Positions 8,564 to 18,289 of a stretch of DNA of 46,850 nucleotides are shown in pieces. The stretch spans positions 1 through 46,850 of the forward strand of contig JAUJNL010000050.1 of the NCBI GenBank assembly GCA_030448185.1, in the 5' to 3' direction. The translations under genes were made by a program, and so were the position numbers. The DNA is from Cytophagales bacterium. Its GTDB lineage: Bacteria > Bacteroidota > Bacteroidia > Cytophagales > 172606-1. The notes under the pieces were generated by a model that was given only the letters and a program-made list of their open reading frames with translations, did not search any database and was not told the DNA's origin. The number at the start of each line of letters is the position of its first letter. Position 1 is the first letter of the stretch.

Positions 8564-9943
8564 CCTTACCTCAGCAATTCCCGGTTTAGCTTATTCGAGT
8601 TTAAATTGATACATAAGAGCTACTTGCTGCCAGGCTTGAAACATAGAAAAACAAGGCAGGAGTTTAAAGACAGCTCGCAAGGATTGCCACATTTTAGCTT
8701 TGGTTTTAAGGCGGCATGAATAGCCCGAAAGGTTTGACAAGCGCCTTGTTGAATTTGGTCAAGGGTAAAGGCCAGCAGCATCAGATAGGCTAGCACAGTC
8801 GAGAGCTGATCTTTCCCATGTCCGTAATTGTGTTCAAAGTGATAGCCCTGGTTTTTCAAAGTATTGAACGTCTCGTTCTCAATCTTCCAGCGGCTGCGTC
8901 CGGCTCTGGTAAGGAGTAAAACATTATCTTTTCGAATGGCTATATTGGTAATCCAGGTGAATTCTTTGACAAGCTTGCCTTTGGAGTCTACTTGCTGATA
9001 GCGCAGGAAATTGACCCGGATGTGGGATTGGCTGCTGCACAAAGGAAGGTTATTCTCCCAATAAAACTGATGCGTGATCTTGTTTTCCTCATAGCTATAC
9101 TGATTGGATTGCCCGCGGGAGTCTACTTGCTTGAAAAGGGCTTTATGGGAATCAGGTTTTACTGCGATCAGATAATGGTAACCAGCCTCAAGGATTTGTT
9201 CAATATGGGGACCATTGGCATAGAGGGCATCTTCTACTAGTAGTGCCTTTAACTTAGGGTAAGTTTGTGAGAGGTGAGCAATCAAGCGTTTAGCCGCATT
9301 GCGTTCACAATCATTTTTCTCACAGCCGTCTTGTTGCAAGATCGGTTCAGCGTCTAGGGTAAGACTTCCCGTTTGTCAGGATGAACCATAACAGCGGCCA
9401 GCATCGAGTGGGAATAAGTCACTTCTCCGGATTTATGTTCTTTCTTAAGACAATGCTTGCAATGCACCTTCTGAGAAGAAAATGTTCGACTCCATCCACG
9501 CTTACTACTACCAACTCCTTCCAGTAATGATAGGAAGCAAAAAAATCGCTCTTTTGCACTCTCTCCAGCACTTTCTTAAACAGGTTTCTCACTTCATCAG
9601 TGCTGACCTGATCGAGCACTTCCCGCATCTGGGTATCCGAGCAAAGCTTTTCGATCTTATATACTTCCATCAGATTGGTATCCTCCTGGACGCTTCTCAG
9701 GCTAAAGTCTAATAATGACGGACTCTTCAGGGAAAACATGGCAAAAGCTGCTGAAAGCATATCTTGCATACTATACTTGGTATTGTGGCGCCGATAATCT
9801 TTCACCTGACCAAAACACTCATGTAACTCCCCGTATATAGTGTCAAAGCTTAGTGACTCCGCCCTTACGCTTGGTTGTTTGTTCATTGAAATATTACCCC
9901 TATTACTTTCTGCAATGTTAAACCGGGAATTGCTGACCTTACC
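8564..9943 (-). mobile_element. IS4-like/ISNCY insertion sequence with 7-bp target duplication
   Basis: The terminal inverted repeats TCAGCAATTCCCGGTTTA lie at 8571-8588 and, as complement, at 9919-9936; they match over 18 bases. The direct repeat CCTTACC flanks them (8564-8570 and 9937-9943). Length without the duplication is 1366 bp. One minus-strand transposase, now broken, fills it. The transposase type is a DDE protein with a Cys/His cluster between the N-terminal domain and the catalytic core, of a kind usually filed as IS4-like or ISNCY. Confidence 0.8.
8620..9886 (-). pseudogene. DDE transposase of the IS4-like element, two frameshifts
   Basis: The N-terminal part (MNKQPSVRAESLSFDTIYGE...) reaches VVVSVDGVEHF, whose Asp is the likely first catalytic residue, and then loses frame near 9480. 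The middle frame reads a Cys/His-rich segment (KVHCKHCLKKEHKSGEV) and HSMLAAVMVHPDKREVLP before a stop near 9358. The C-terminal frame then gives LDAEPILQQDGCEKNDCERN, LVEDALYANG (second Asp) and GRSRWKIENETFNTLKNQGY, the usual IS4-type YREK-like region with Glu. The two frameshifts make it inactive. Confidence 0.85.
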
Positions 9944-10060
9944 TTGGTCTTACATTACGCCAGTCGTATTATTTTATTGTGATTTTTAGACGGAATAATA
10001 CGGGAGTACGCGCTTTACTCCATAAACTAATTATTTTTACGGATGTTCTCGCCGGTTACA

Positions 10061-11291
10061 AAAATCAGGGTGTACGACAAAATGCAGAAAAGAGTAAATT
10101 AGGAAAAAGCGTATAGATGATGATCAACAGAGCCGCATTACTGGAAAAAATAGAAGCCTTGGAAAAAGCCCTGGCTGCGCAGAAAAACGGTACGATTATG
10201 AAAAGACCTTTGATGCGCAGTGGCAGGCGATTAGCCGGGAAGTGTTCGAGCAGAGTTTAGGCCCCGTTAGTAAAGACCGTAATAAAAAAGACTGCAAAGT
10301 AAGTACGGCTGGGTGAGTGTAAACAAAGATCATCCCTACTGCGATTGCCCGGCAGGCTTTAGCCAAAGTGCGTATCGTTAGAACAAGTGGTATTGCTGGG
10401 TCAGGCTTGCGTGTTTGCCGAAGGAGAACTGTTGCTGGAAAAGCTCTCAGGCATACAGGTAAGTGCCAAACAAATTGAAAGGCTTACCCATCACTACGGA
10501 GAGTTATGGCAGGAAAAGCAGCAATCGCAGACTGATGCGCTACAACCGAAAGAAAACCGATTACACTACGCCATGCTGGATGGCGGTATGGTGTTTACCC
10601 GGCAGGAAGGCTGGAAAGAAATGAAACTGGCTCGTTTATTTCCGGCCAGCGCCGTTTTACCGCAGACTCAGGAGCGGAATTTTATCCGGCAGAGTACGTA
10701 TGTAGCGCATTTAGGCGAACAGGACGCCTTTTTTGACAAGCTTGCTCCCCAGGTAGATCATCTGACGAATTTAGTCTGGATTGCCGATGAGCTCGCTGGA
10801 TCTGGGACTGGATCGGGCAGTACTATCCTGACTCGGAACAGATTTTAGACTTTTATCACGCCAAAGAACGCCTGTGTGGCTTTGCCCTGGAAGCTTTTCC
10901 AGATCAACCCCTGCGTAAAGAGTGGATTGAACAACAAGCAGAACTCTTACTGGAGGATCAGGCGGAAGTAGTCCTGACTTCTATCAGCTTGATGAGCCTG
11001 AAAGGCAAAGCTGCCCAGCTCCAAAAAGTATCTGTGGCTATTATCGTAACAATCTTAAACGGATGCGTTATAAAACCTTCCGTCAGAAAGGTCTCCCAAT
11101 TGGTTCGTGGCCGATGGAAGCCGCTCACCGCCATGTCATCCAACACCGGCTCAAACGTTCCCGACAGCGATGGACTGTTCAAGGAGCCCAGCAGGTGGCT
11201 AATTTACGGGTAGCCAATTGTAGTGGAATTTGGCATACTGTCCGTGAGCTTATTTTGGCCTGACCTGCAAAATGTCGTACACCCAAAATCA
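10061..11291 (+). mobile_element. ISKra4-family insertion sequence with 7-bp target duplication
   Basis: The ends are GGGTGTACGACAAAATGCAG at 10068-10087 and, inverted, GGGTGTACGACATTTTGCAG at 11265-11284. The direct repeat AAAATCA flanks the element (10061-10067 and 11285-11291). The insertion point abuts the start codon of the PhoD-like gene, so the A of its ATG is the last base of the right-hand duplication. Its ends nearly match those of the defective element at 4013-5347, which implies a common transposase. Confidence 0.85.
10117..11263 (+). pseudogene. ISKra4-family transposase, several frameshifts
   Basis: Starts MMINRAALLEKIEALEKALA and is followed in other frames by YDYEKTFDAQWQAISREVFE, the Cys-containing HPYCDCPAGF, and LLGQACVFAEGELLLEKLSG (open from 10387 to 10848). 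The catalytic part reads HYAMLDGGMVFTRQEGWKEM (first Asp), WIADGARWIWDWI, FYHAKERLCGFALEAFPDQP, and KGLPIGSWPMEAAHRHVIQHR (Glu), then a conserved C-terminus. This is the standard order in ISKra4 transposases. Breaks near 10190, 10300, 10360, 10790 and 11035 prevent expression. Confidence 0.85.
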
Positions 11292-12345
11292 TGAAAATCC
11301 CGCAAAATTGTTCGTTATGCTGCTTTACTGGTGCTTGGCCTATTAGCACAGTGCAAAACGCAACCGATTACGCATCAATCAGTTTCCGGTGATAAGGCTG
11401 GTAACAAACAGCTTATCAGTACCATCGCTTTCGGGTCTTGTAACCGACAAGATAAGGAGCAGCCGCTATGGGAAAAGATCCTGGTGAATAAGCCCCAGTT
11501 GTGGATCTGGCTGGGAGACAATATATATGGAGATTCTGAGGATATGGCCGTGTTAAGGCCAAGTATGCACTGCAGAAAAATAACACTGGCTACCGGCAAT
11601 TGGCAGCAGCTACCCCGGTTATCGGCATTTGGGATGATCAGGATTACGGGGTAAACGACGGGGGCAAAGAGTACCCCTAAGAAGAAAGAAAGTCAGCAAC
11701 TCATGCTTGATTTTCTGGGAGAGCCAGCCAAACAGTCCGCGTCGCCGCAGGAGGAGGTTATACTGCTTACACGTATGGTCCCGAGGGAAAGCAGGTAAAA
11801 GTTATTCTACTCGATGCCCGCATTTTCGTGACCCCCTGAAAAAAGATGCCGGCGGCAAGGCCAACGTACCCGACGAAAAGGGTAAGATTCTGGGAGAAAC
11901 ACAATGGCAATGGCTGGAGTCAGCACTCCGGGAAAGTACAGCGGCAGTGCATCTGATCGGCAGTGGGATCCAGATTCTGCCCGAAGAACATATTTTGAGA
12001 AGTGGGCTAATTTTTCCGTCCGAAAGGGAACGATTGCTTACCCTGATTGCCCGTTACCACACCAAAGGCGTTATTCTGCTCAGTGGAGACCGCCATCATG
12101 CCGAAATCATGCAGTATACCCGGGAAGGGGGGAAGTTTGCCTTGCATGAAGTTACAGCTAGTGGCCTCACCCACGCATCGACTGGTCCGGCTACCGAACC
12201 GAATACTTACCGGGTTGGCAATCTGGTTAAAGCTTTGAACTTTGGCTTGATTCACATTGACTGGGATAAAAAGCCGTTTCAGGTGCAGTTAGAGATCCGG
12301 GGCGTACATAATGAAGTACTGCAGGCGCATACCGTGACCTACTGA
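11291..12345 (+). pseudogene. PhoD-like alkaline phosphatase/phosphodiesterase lipoprotein, frameshifted
   Basis: Dropping one C from ATCCCGC just after the ATG gives MKIRKIVRYAALLVLGLLAQ followed by the lipobox Cys, a good lipoprotein signal. The body matches the PhoD-like metallophosphatase family: IAFGSCNRQDKEQPLWEKIL, WIWLGDNIYGD (metal-binding Asp/Asn), IGIWDDQDYGVNDGG, ILLDAR, and GVILLSGDRHHAE (metal-binding His). Frame breaks occur at the start, near 11570, near 11680 and near 11750; the last 212 codons are open. The 5' region was also separated from its promoter by the ISKra4 insertion. Confidence 0.8.
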
Positions 12346-12363
12346 ATAACGGGGCATGGTAGC

Positions 12364-12670
12364 TCATTTCGCTAGTTCCAGCACCAGCGCCGTTTTCGCC
12401 GGAATTTGCAATAAGATCTCGGTACCGTACTACAGCTGGGGCACACCCCGGGCAGTCAGCAGAAATGTCAGGCCCATTTTAAATTTCGTCAAATCTTTGC
12501 CTATATCGTGGTAAAACCGGTTCAGGTCGTGGTTGTCCACAAAGGTGACGTGCCCGGCCGGATTGGCCTACAGAAAATCCTGGGAAAGTACCGTGTACAA
12601 GCGGGTCAGTCCGCTGTCCCAGCCACCTTCTTCATTGAGGGCCTGCATGATGGCAAAATACACCGAAACA
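12364..12670 (-). pseudogene. C-terminal fragment of a GH13 alpha-amylase-family enzyme
   Basis: One minus-strand frame reads ALNEEGGWDSGLTRLYTVLS, then HVTFVDNHDLNRFYHDIGKD, then LTARGVPQL-stop-YGTEIL. FVDNHD is GH13 conserved region IV, and GVPQLYYGTE is the strand just after it. Two in-frame stop codons (TAG after DFL, TAG in place of a Tyr) interrupt it while the frame itself is kept, so it decayed mainly by substitution. The N-terminal catalytic barrel is missing. It was probably a periplasmic or cytoplasmic starch/maltodextrin hydrolase. Confidence 0.8.
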
Positions 12671-13148
12671 GGCGGGGAGATGGTGCAGCAACAGTGCGGC
12701 CCGTTCTGGCTATGTGTGTAGGCCGGAGGATTGTGGGCTAGGCCTTTTGGAGGGTAAAACGGGCTTTGTTTCCATTCTGTCTCATATTATCAAATTAATG
12801 TTGAATCGCTTTAAGCAATTGGAAAATAGCCTGGAACTAAGTAAAAAGGAGTCGGTGATGTTTAAACTCTTCTGTACCGCAATCTATTTTGTGCTAATGC
12901 CCCATCGGCAGGAAACTGATGGGGCATTTTTATGTAATACAAGCCTAGCGCTGGTTCGCCAGTTTAAATGAAACAAATAGTCAGATTTTGTGACTATTTG
13001 GCTTTGTTTTATTGACATTATTATATTTTGTAGACATAATGGCAGTACTATAAGCATTCAGAACTAATTTTTTGGCTTGGCATTTAACTTGTTTATAGGT
13101 GTACAGAATTTAAAAAGTACTCAAACCCAAAAACAAACACATAAAGCT
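12671..13148. other. intergenic stretch with one terminator-like hairpin
   Basis: No convincing gene. It holds a hairpin at 12897-12927 (ATGCCCCATC/GATGGGGCAT) followed by a T-run, probably a terminator left from a lost gene. The last 150 bases are AT-rich and should hold the hsp20 promoter: TTGACATTATTATATTTTG around 13012-13030 resembles a Bacteroidota -7 region, but spacing is imperfect. Confidence 0.5.
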
Positions 13149-13577
13149 ATGACACTCGTTAGATTCAATGGAAACCCTAATGCTGTTTTCCCGTACAGCA
13201 ATTTACTCAATGAATTTCTGGGTGATTTAAGTACTACCGCCGGCATCGAATCGCACCGGAATGTTCCCGCAGTGAACGTAGCTGAAACGGCCGAAGCGTA
13301 TCAACTGGAAGTAGCAGCGCCTGGTTTTAGCAAGGAGAATTTTAAAGTAGAAGTTCACGAAAACGTGCTTACTATTTTTGGAGAGAAGCCCGAAGTGCAG
13401 CAGGAGGGAGTGAAGTACAATCGCCGTGAGTTTGGCTCTACTTCTTTCAAGCGGTCTTTCCGGCTGCCTAAACTGGTCAATGTAGAGGGTATCCAGGCCA
13501 GCTATGATAAAGGAATTCTGTACCTTTCAGTACCGAAGCGGGAAGAGGTAAAACCTCGCTCTATTCAGATCAGTTAG
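13149..13577 (+). CDS. hsp20: Hsp20/alpha-crystallin small heat-shock protein
   Basis: A 142-residue cytoplasmic ATP-independent holdase that binds unfolding proteins. The start chosen is the ATG giving MTLVRFNG; an upstream in-frame start would add 24 unconserved residues. The alpha-crystallin domain covers about residues 37-140: VPAVNVAETAEAYQLEVAAP (first strand), GFSKENFKVEVHENVLTIFG, the FKRSFRLP motif, and the A-x-Y-x-x-G-I-L motif as ASYDKGILYLSVPK. The short C-terminal RSIQIS carries the I-x-I anchoring motif. It is followed by a terminator and then htrA, a natural protein-quality-control pairing. Confidence 0.95.
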   Translation: MTLVRFNGNPNAVFPYSNLLNEFLGDLSTTAGIESHRNVPAVNVAETAEAYQLEVAAPGFSKENFKVEVHENVLTIFGEKPEVQQEGVKYNRREFGSTSFKRSFRLPKLVNVEGIQASYDKGILYLSVPKREEVKPRSIQIS

Positions 13578-13606
13578 AATCATTGAAAAGTAGTTAAAAT
13601 TTGTTA

Positions 13607-13644
13607 AAATTCAGGTGGGCAGATAATTATGCCCGCCTGAATTT
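13607..13644 (+). terminator. hairpin terminator after hsp20
   Basis: Arms AAATTCAGGTGGGC (13607-13620) and GCCCGCCTGAATTT (13631-13644) pair with one G-T wobble around a 10-base loop, and the descending arm runs into TTTTGTTATTT. It lies 29 bases after the hsp20 stop. Confidence 0.8.
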
Positions 13645-13679
13645 TGTTATTTAGCCAAAGACTAAATCTTAATTCCCAT

Positions 13680-15191
13680 ATGAAAATCATTAAATCAGAC
13701 TTCTCCAAAACGCTGCTGGCTGCGCTGCTCAGTAGTGGGATAACTTTTGGCGCTTTTAAGGCGTTCGATAAAGATGAGCGGGTAGTAATTGAGCGGGTTC
13801 CCGAAAATTATACGCAAGCCCGTGTAGCAGCCAATATAACCGGTGCACCAAATGCGGCCAACAACCCGGACTTTTCTTACGCAGCCGAACTAGCGAATCC
13901 GGCAGTAGTACACATTCGCTCTAAAATGGGAGCGAGCATGGCTCAGCGGCGCCGGGGCGACCGCCAGGAGATACCAGCGCCTTTCCGGGATTTCTTCGGC
14001 GGGGATGAGTTCTTCGGTCCATTCGAAGGGCCATCCGGTCCTAGTCAGGCTTCTGGTTCCGGGGTAATTATCAGCGAAGACGGGTACATTGTGACCAATA
14101 ACCACGTAGTAGAGGATTCGGATGAACTGGAAGTATCTCTGTATGATAAGCGTACCTATAAGGCCAAAGTTATTGGGACGGACCCATCTACGGACCTTGC
14201 GCTGATTAAAATTTCTGAAAAAGGGTTGCCAAAAACGGTGTTTGCTAATTCTGACAACTCCAAAGTAGGGCAGTGGGTACTGGCAGTCGGTAATCCATTT
14301 AACCTGGAATCAACCGTAACGGCAGGTATTATCAGTGCCAAAGGGCGCAGTATTGGTATCCTGCAGCGTGACCGCTTACCCATTGAATCTTTTATCCAGA
14401 CGGATGCCGCAGTTAATCCAGGTAATTCCGGCGGTGCATTGGTGAACTTGAACGGCGAACTTATTGGGATTAATACGGCCATCGCCACGCAGACAGGTAC
14501 TTTTTCCGGTTATTCATTCGCCGTGCCTTCTAATATTGTCAGCAAAGTAGTGGAAGATTTAATCCGGTATGGCAATGTGCAAAGGGCCTTTTTAGGGGTA
14601 ACCATCCGGGATGTGAATGGTAAACTGGCCGAGGAGAAAAATCTGAAAGTATATGATGGCGTGTACGTAGATAGTTTGGTAGCCAAGGGTTCGGCCAAAG
14701 CGGCCGGGATCATAAAAGGGGATGTAATTACCAAAGTAGACGACCGGAAAGTAAATTCCGTAGCCGAGTTGCAGGAACAGATTGCCCGTCATCGTCCCGG
14801 CGACAAGGTATCGGTAACGGTTATCCGCAATGGCTCCGAGAAGATTATTGATGTGCCGCTTCGTAACCATGAAGGGAATACTAGTATTGTTAAAGAGGAA
14901 CGTCCGGCGGTGGCGAAGACCTTAGGCGCTGAATTTGAAAACATTCCCGCCAAGGAATTGGAGAAATTGGAGTTGAAAAGCGGCGTTCGGGTCAAAAAAC
15001 TCACGAACGGAATTCTGAGCAAGGAAACTGAGATGCGTGAAGGATTTATTATTACGGAGATAAATAACCAGCCCGTAAAATCCAGTGAGCAGTTAACCAA
15101 GATGCTGGAAAGCCATAAGGAAGTGACCATTGAAGGCGTTTATCCGAACAGCTCCCGTAAGTACTATTATGCTTTCGGAATGGAAGAATAA
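13680..15191 (+). CDS. htrA: HtrA/DegP-type periplasmic serine protease
   Basis: A 503-residue protein, starting at the ATG of MKIIKSDFSK, with an N-terminal membrane/signal segment (about residues 10-28). The trypsin-like domain has the complete triad: His142 in IVTNNHVVED, Asp172 in STDLALIKI, and Ser250 in NPGNSGGAL. Two PDZ domains follow, with carboxylate-binding loops near FLGVTI (about residue 305) and a shorter second PDZ near GFIITEINNQPVKS (about residue 465). It degrades or refolds damaged envelope proteins. The location next to hsp20 fits a stress role. Intact. Confidence 0.95.
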   Translation: MKIIKSDFSKTLLAALLSSGITFGAFKAFDKDERVVIERVPENYTQARVAANITGAPNAANNPDFSYAAELANPAVVHIRSKMGASMAQRRRGDRQEIPAPFRDFFGGDEFFGPFEGPSGPSQASGSGVIISEDGYIVTNNHVVEDSDELEVSLYDKRTYKAKVIGTDPSTDLALIKISEKGLPKTVFANSDNSKVGQWVLAVGNPFNLESTVTAGIISAKGRSIGILQRDRLPIESFIQTDAAVNPGNSGGALVNLNGELIGINTAIATQTGTFSGYSFAVPSNIVSKVVEDLIRYGNVQRAFLGVTIRDVNGKLAEEKNLKVYDGVYVDSLVAKGSAKAAGIIKGDVITKVDDRKVNSVAELQEQIARHRPGDKVSVTVIRNGSEKIIDVPLRNHEGNTSIVKEERPAVAKTLGAEFENIPAKELEKLELKSGVRVKKLTNGILSKETEMREGFIITEINNQPVKSSEQLTKMLESHKEVTIEGVYPNSSRKYYYAFGMEE

Positions 15192-15230
15192 ATAAATTCT
15201 TTGTAAATAATTTTGCGAATGCAATCAATA

Positions 15231-15266
15231 AACAAAACCTGTTTCCATTTGGAGACAGGTTTTGTT
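15231..15266 (+). terminator. hairpin terminator after htrA
   Basis: Arms AACAAAACCTGTTTCC (15231-15246) and GGAGACAGGTTTTGTT (15251-15266) pair with one G-T wobble over 16 bp around the loop ATTT. It begins 39 bases after the htrA stop. Confidence 0.8.
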
Positions 15267-15634
15267 ATATAAAGGCAGGTTCCAAACCAAAGTGAGATTA
15301 GTCAAGGTGAGATAGAAGGGTAAGGTTATGGGGGTATGGTATCGAAGAATACTACTTAACATAATATAAATTATATAACAAAAGGGGTTTTCGTTGAAGA
15401 TTCCATTATATTATAATGATGGTCAAAACTATACTACTACGAAATATTTCGTACTAAAGTGTTTTATTTAGGTCCTTAATGGCAGACCAGGAAGAATGCC
15501 TGTTAGAACACATTCGCTACCGGCGAAGCCAAATGCTAAGTCTAAGCAATTTATAATTGGCTGCTTTTATGTTTCGAAACTCCAGAAATTTCGATCTCTT
15601 TTTTTCGTTATCCATATAAATTTATCCTGACCAC
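15267..15634. other. intergenic, no gene seen
   Basis: AT-rich; the stretch 15355-15425 contains several TATA-like runs and may have held the promoter of the decayed peptidase gene downstream. No ORF, RNA or repeat is recognisable. Confidence 0.4.
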
Positions 15635-16596
15635 ATGTCCAACCGAATTTCATCTTTATCTGGGTGCGTACTGACTGTATGCGTCTATTTAATAAAGTGT
15701 ATTCCCGGCTTTTAGTCAAAAGCCGCTGCCCATTGATCCGGTTCATCTGTGTAGCTATGACGGCTCGCCAATCAAAGGACCGCTGTACGAATTTGCACCC
15801 AGTGCGGCCACCAATCAGATTGTCGATCATATCTTGCTTGCCGTGGGTCTCAAACCGCGATTTGAAGTAAAGGCCGCCAACGTGCCCAATGCCGCCGCAA
15901 TGATTTATAACAACCAGCGCTATATTCTGTACAGTCAGCAGTTTGTGACGCAGGTAAACCAGGCAACCCATACAGATTGGGCCGCGGTGAGCATTCTGGC
16001 CCACGAAATCGGACATCACCTCAATGGACATACCTTGGGGCTGAGCGGCAGCCTTCGCCTTCCAATGAACTGGAAGCCGATGAGTTTTCCGGATTCGTGT
16101 TGCGCCGGATGGGCGCTACGATGATGGAGGCCCAGGCCGCTATGAAAGCATTAGCCGACGAGGAAGCTACCCCAACGCACCCACCGAAAAGTGCTCGTCT
16201 GGAGGCTATTGCCGTCGGTTGGACCCGGGCCGGTGAAAAAGCAAATGCCAGTGTTATTGCTAAAAAATACCCCGATACGACCAGCCAGCCGGAAATGGCC
16301 GGTAATACCGATCGGCTCCTATGGCGCCTCGGTCTGCTCCCATTCATGAGTCACAAGTGTTAGGGAAAGTGGTATTGGATGCTTCTCCCGATAAAGAATA
16401 CTATCTGACCCGGGAAGGCCAGCTGGTTAAAATAGTGGAAGGAACTCCACAGGTAGTAGGTAAACTTTCTAAATCCGATGACGCTAGTTTTCCTTTTGTG
16501 ATCATAGGGCAAAATAACCGGGTGATGGTTCTGGCTGACACGGGTATTCTCTATAACAAGAATGGTGAACGCTTGGGGTATGTCAAGGAAAATTGA
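15635..16596 (+). pseudogene. M48-type metallopeptidase, frameshifted
   Basis: Reads MSNRISSLSGCVLTVCVYLI (degenerate signal peptide) and then, across frames, GSPIKGPLYEFAPSAATNQI, VGLKPRFEVKAANVPNAAAM, and the zinc-binding AVSILAHEIGHHLNGHTL (HExxH). After a break near 16045 comes NELEADEFSGFVLRRMGATM, the third zinc ligand (Glu) of M48 peptidases. The tail continues through another break near 16320 to a C-terminal domain ending GILYNKNGERLGYVKEN. Several frameshifts and a stop after IPGF make it non-functional. It was probably a secreted or membrane-anchored peptidase. Confidence 0.8.
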
Positions 16597-16620
16597 TGGA
16601 CTAAAGCTCCAGGTCATTTC

Positions 16621-17040
16621 TTAAAGGTCTCATTTGGCAAAAGATTGGCAAGGTTGATCATGAAAAGAAATGGCTTCAATTGTTGTATTGGGCGTTCCCC
16701 CTTTTTACAGGCTCCTTTAGAAAACCATTTGTTTGTTTCTGAATACTGAAAGTAAAAGAGTAAAAGGTAGCCCCATTTCGCATATACTTTTTTCGGGTAA
16801 GTAGCCCCAGGTGAATACAATTGTGATAGGTGCGGTAAGACCCATCAACAGAGCCTTGCCATTTTTCTCCGATTCTGGCTTGTGGTGTGAGTATTTGCAC
16901 TACGGCCGTATTACTGCACCATACCTTGATTACTTTCCCTTGCAAACATTTTCTGGTGCCGGATTGTCCGGAGTAGAACATTGCCAGCCCACCGCCATTA
17001 TCCCAATGGCTCCCATCGTTAGTTTCATTAACCGTTTCAT
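16621..17040 (-). pseudogene. small lipoprotein of unknown function, frameshifted
   Basis: Starts MKRLMKLTMGAIGIMAVGWQ and then the lipobox Cys. The first frame stops at KGK; the next frame goes on as VIKVWCSNTAVVQILTPQAR, GEKWQGSVDGS and FTFSIQKQTNGFLKEPVKRG. A third frame gives KPFLFMINLANLLPNETFKK before the stop. It looks like a secreted protein of about 135 residues with a Cys-rich beta domain; I do not recognise the family. Two frame breaks (near 16930 and 16690). Confidence 0.6.
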
Positions 17041-17351
17041 GATTGAATCGACAGTAAAGTGATAAAAGAACTTGAATTACCTTATCGGTCAGGTCTTTTA
17101 CACCATGACCCTCGAATCGGGGTAATAGTTGTACGAACTAGCTTATCTTTTACGGCCAAGCCTTGAACTGATTGATTCAGCTCTGCATATCCCATATCCG
17201 AGAAATTGGCTGGAAACTGACACAAGTGGGTTAACTACTTAAAAACCTGGTTACCAGTGTCCGGACTTGCCTTATTTTTGTTTTACGCAGGCATCATTTC
17301 CGCCAAGTCCCCGACCGGCCCAACACACAGCGTTTTCAAAATCTTAAAAAT
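17041..17351. other. intergenic, no gene recognised
   Basis: One minus-strand frame reads CQFPANFSDMGYAELNQSVQ with plausible coding texture, but it has no start, no family resemblance and stops on both sides. It could be a gene remnant. The last 60 bases should hold the promoter of the following gene. Confidence 0.3.
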
Positions 17352-17900
17352 ATGGCTCAATTTATCCCTTTCAGTGACAAAGTTGAAGTAAACGGTCAGA
17401 CGGTGATGGCAACTGTTACGGCTTTCCCGGATTTCATGAAACTAATTGGATTGGACCTGTTAGAAAAGAATGGATTAAAGAACATAAACCCCAATGGTTG
17501 GTATTCTCAAAAAGGTTGGCTGGATACATTCCGGCAGATAAGTGAAAAGTATGGTGAACATACCCTTTTTGGCATCGGGAAAAAAATCCCCGAAAATGCA
17601 GTTTTCCCCCCGCAAATACAGAATTTAGAACAAGCGCTTGCTGCCATTGACGTTGCTTACCGGATGAACCATAGAAATGGCGAAATCGGATATTATAAGC
17701 TGGTGAGTTTTGATACTAAATCAAAAAAAGCTCTTATGGAATGTCACAATCCATACCCATGTAGTTTTGACAAAGGCATTATTACCACCATGGCCCGGCG
17801 GTTTAATCAGGGAAATGGCGTAATAAGCGTTGAGCTGGATACTACGAAACCTTCCCGGCGGGATGGTGGAGAAAAAAGCTGGTATACGATAACATGGTAA
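17352..17900 (+). CDS. conserved-looking hypothetical protein (182 aa)
   Basis: Soluble, no signal peptide or membrane segment. The sequence has the look of a single alpha/beta ligand-binding domain: an N-terminal strand pair (VEVNGQTVMATVTAF), a helical region (FMKLIGLDLLEKNGLKNINP, WLDTFRQISEKYGEHTLFGI), then KKIPENAVFPPQIQNLEQAL, and a C-terminal half YYKLVSFDTKSKKALMECHN containing the only two cysteines (CHNPYPCSFDKG). The overall order is somewhat reminiscent of V4R/heme-NO-binding-type small-molecule domains, but I cannot confirm that. Intact among broken neighbours, with its own terminator. Confidence 0.7.
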   Translation: MAQFIPFSDKVEVNGQTVMATVTAFPDFMKLIGLDLLEKNGLKNINPNGWYSQKGWLDTFRQISEKYGEHTLFGIGKKIPENAVFPPQIQNLEQALAAIDVAYRMNHRNGEIGYYKLVSFDTKSKKALMECHNPYPCSFDKGIITTMARRFNQGNGVISVELDTTKPSRRDGGEKSWYTITW

Positions 17901-17915
17901 ATATATGTCCAATAT

Positions 17916-17954
17916 AAACTAAAAAAGGAGCTTTTCGGGCTCCTTTTTTAGTTT
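17916..17954. terminator. perfect 16-bp hairpin, bidirectional terminator
   Basis: Arms AAACTAAAAAAGGAGC (17916-17931) and GCTCCTTTTTTAGTTT (17939-17954) are exact complements around a 7-base loop. It sits between the plus-strand hypothetical gene and the minus-strand cobalamin operon, and can serve both. Confidence 0.85.
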
Positions 17955-18289
17955 ATGAGTGTATCCGATCGGCAATTAGATTCTTTTACGGTCAGCGGTA
18001 TCCCAGCAACTATCAGGTAAACGGTATCAGCCCGGGCGGCAATAAACTGATTGTTCCAGCCCTGCAAATCCACAAATTTCCGGCCTGCTTCGGTCTCCGC
18101 ATGCAGGCCCATCCCTAATTCATTATCCCATTTACGGGCCGTAGCTACATACACAGGATGCTGGGTTAGTTGAAGAGCCAGCTTTTGGGCATAAGTAGAG
18201 CTTCCATTCCCCGAAAAAAAGAAAGCGGTTAAGAATAATATCACTGAGCCACAGCGTTGACATACGATCCTGATCTCATTGGAAAGCAA
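17948..18289 (-). pseudogene. cobU: cobU-type adenosylcobinamide kinase/guanylyltransferase, internally deleted
   Basis: The C-terminal part ELGMGLHAETEAGRKFVDLQ followed by GWNNQFIAARADTVYLIVAG is highly typical of CobU/CobP. Upstream YAQKLALQLTQHPVYVATAR matches the family's N-terminus. Between VATARKWD and NELGMG the middle of the protein, about 70 residues including the GMP-accepting region, is missing. The P-loop, normally TGGxRSGKS, reads FFSGNGSS. The normal protein has about 170-180 residues; 113 codons remain open. It overlaps the end of the btuG-like gene by 14 bases and is the last gene of the riboswitch-controlled operon. It would have attached the nucleotide-loop GMP to cobinamide. 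Confidence 0.75.

Noticed and set aside
8992..9712. Plus-strand open frames inside the IS4-like element
   Set aside because: They are antisense to the transposase, whose catalytic motifs are on the minus strand.
12508..12971. Plus-strand small genes after the PhoD-like gene
   Set aside because: The minus strand carries a clear GH13 fragment over part of it, and the rest includes a terminator-like hairpin read through as protein.
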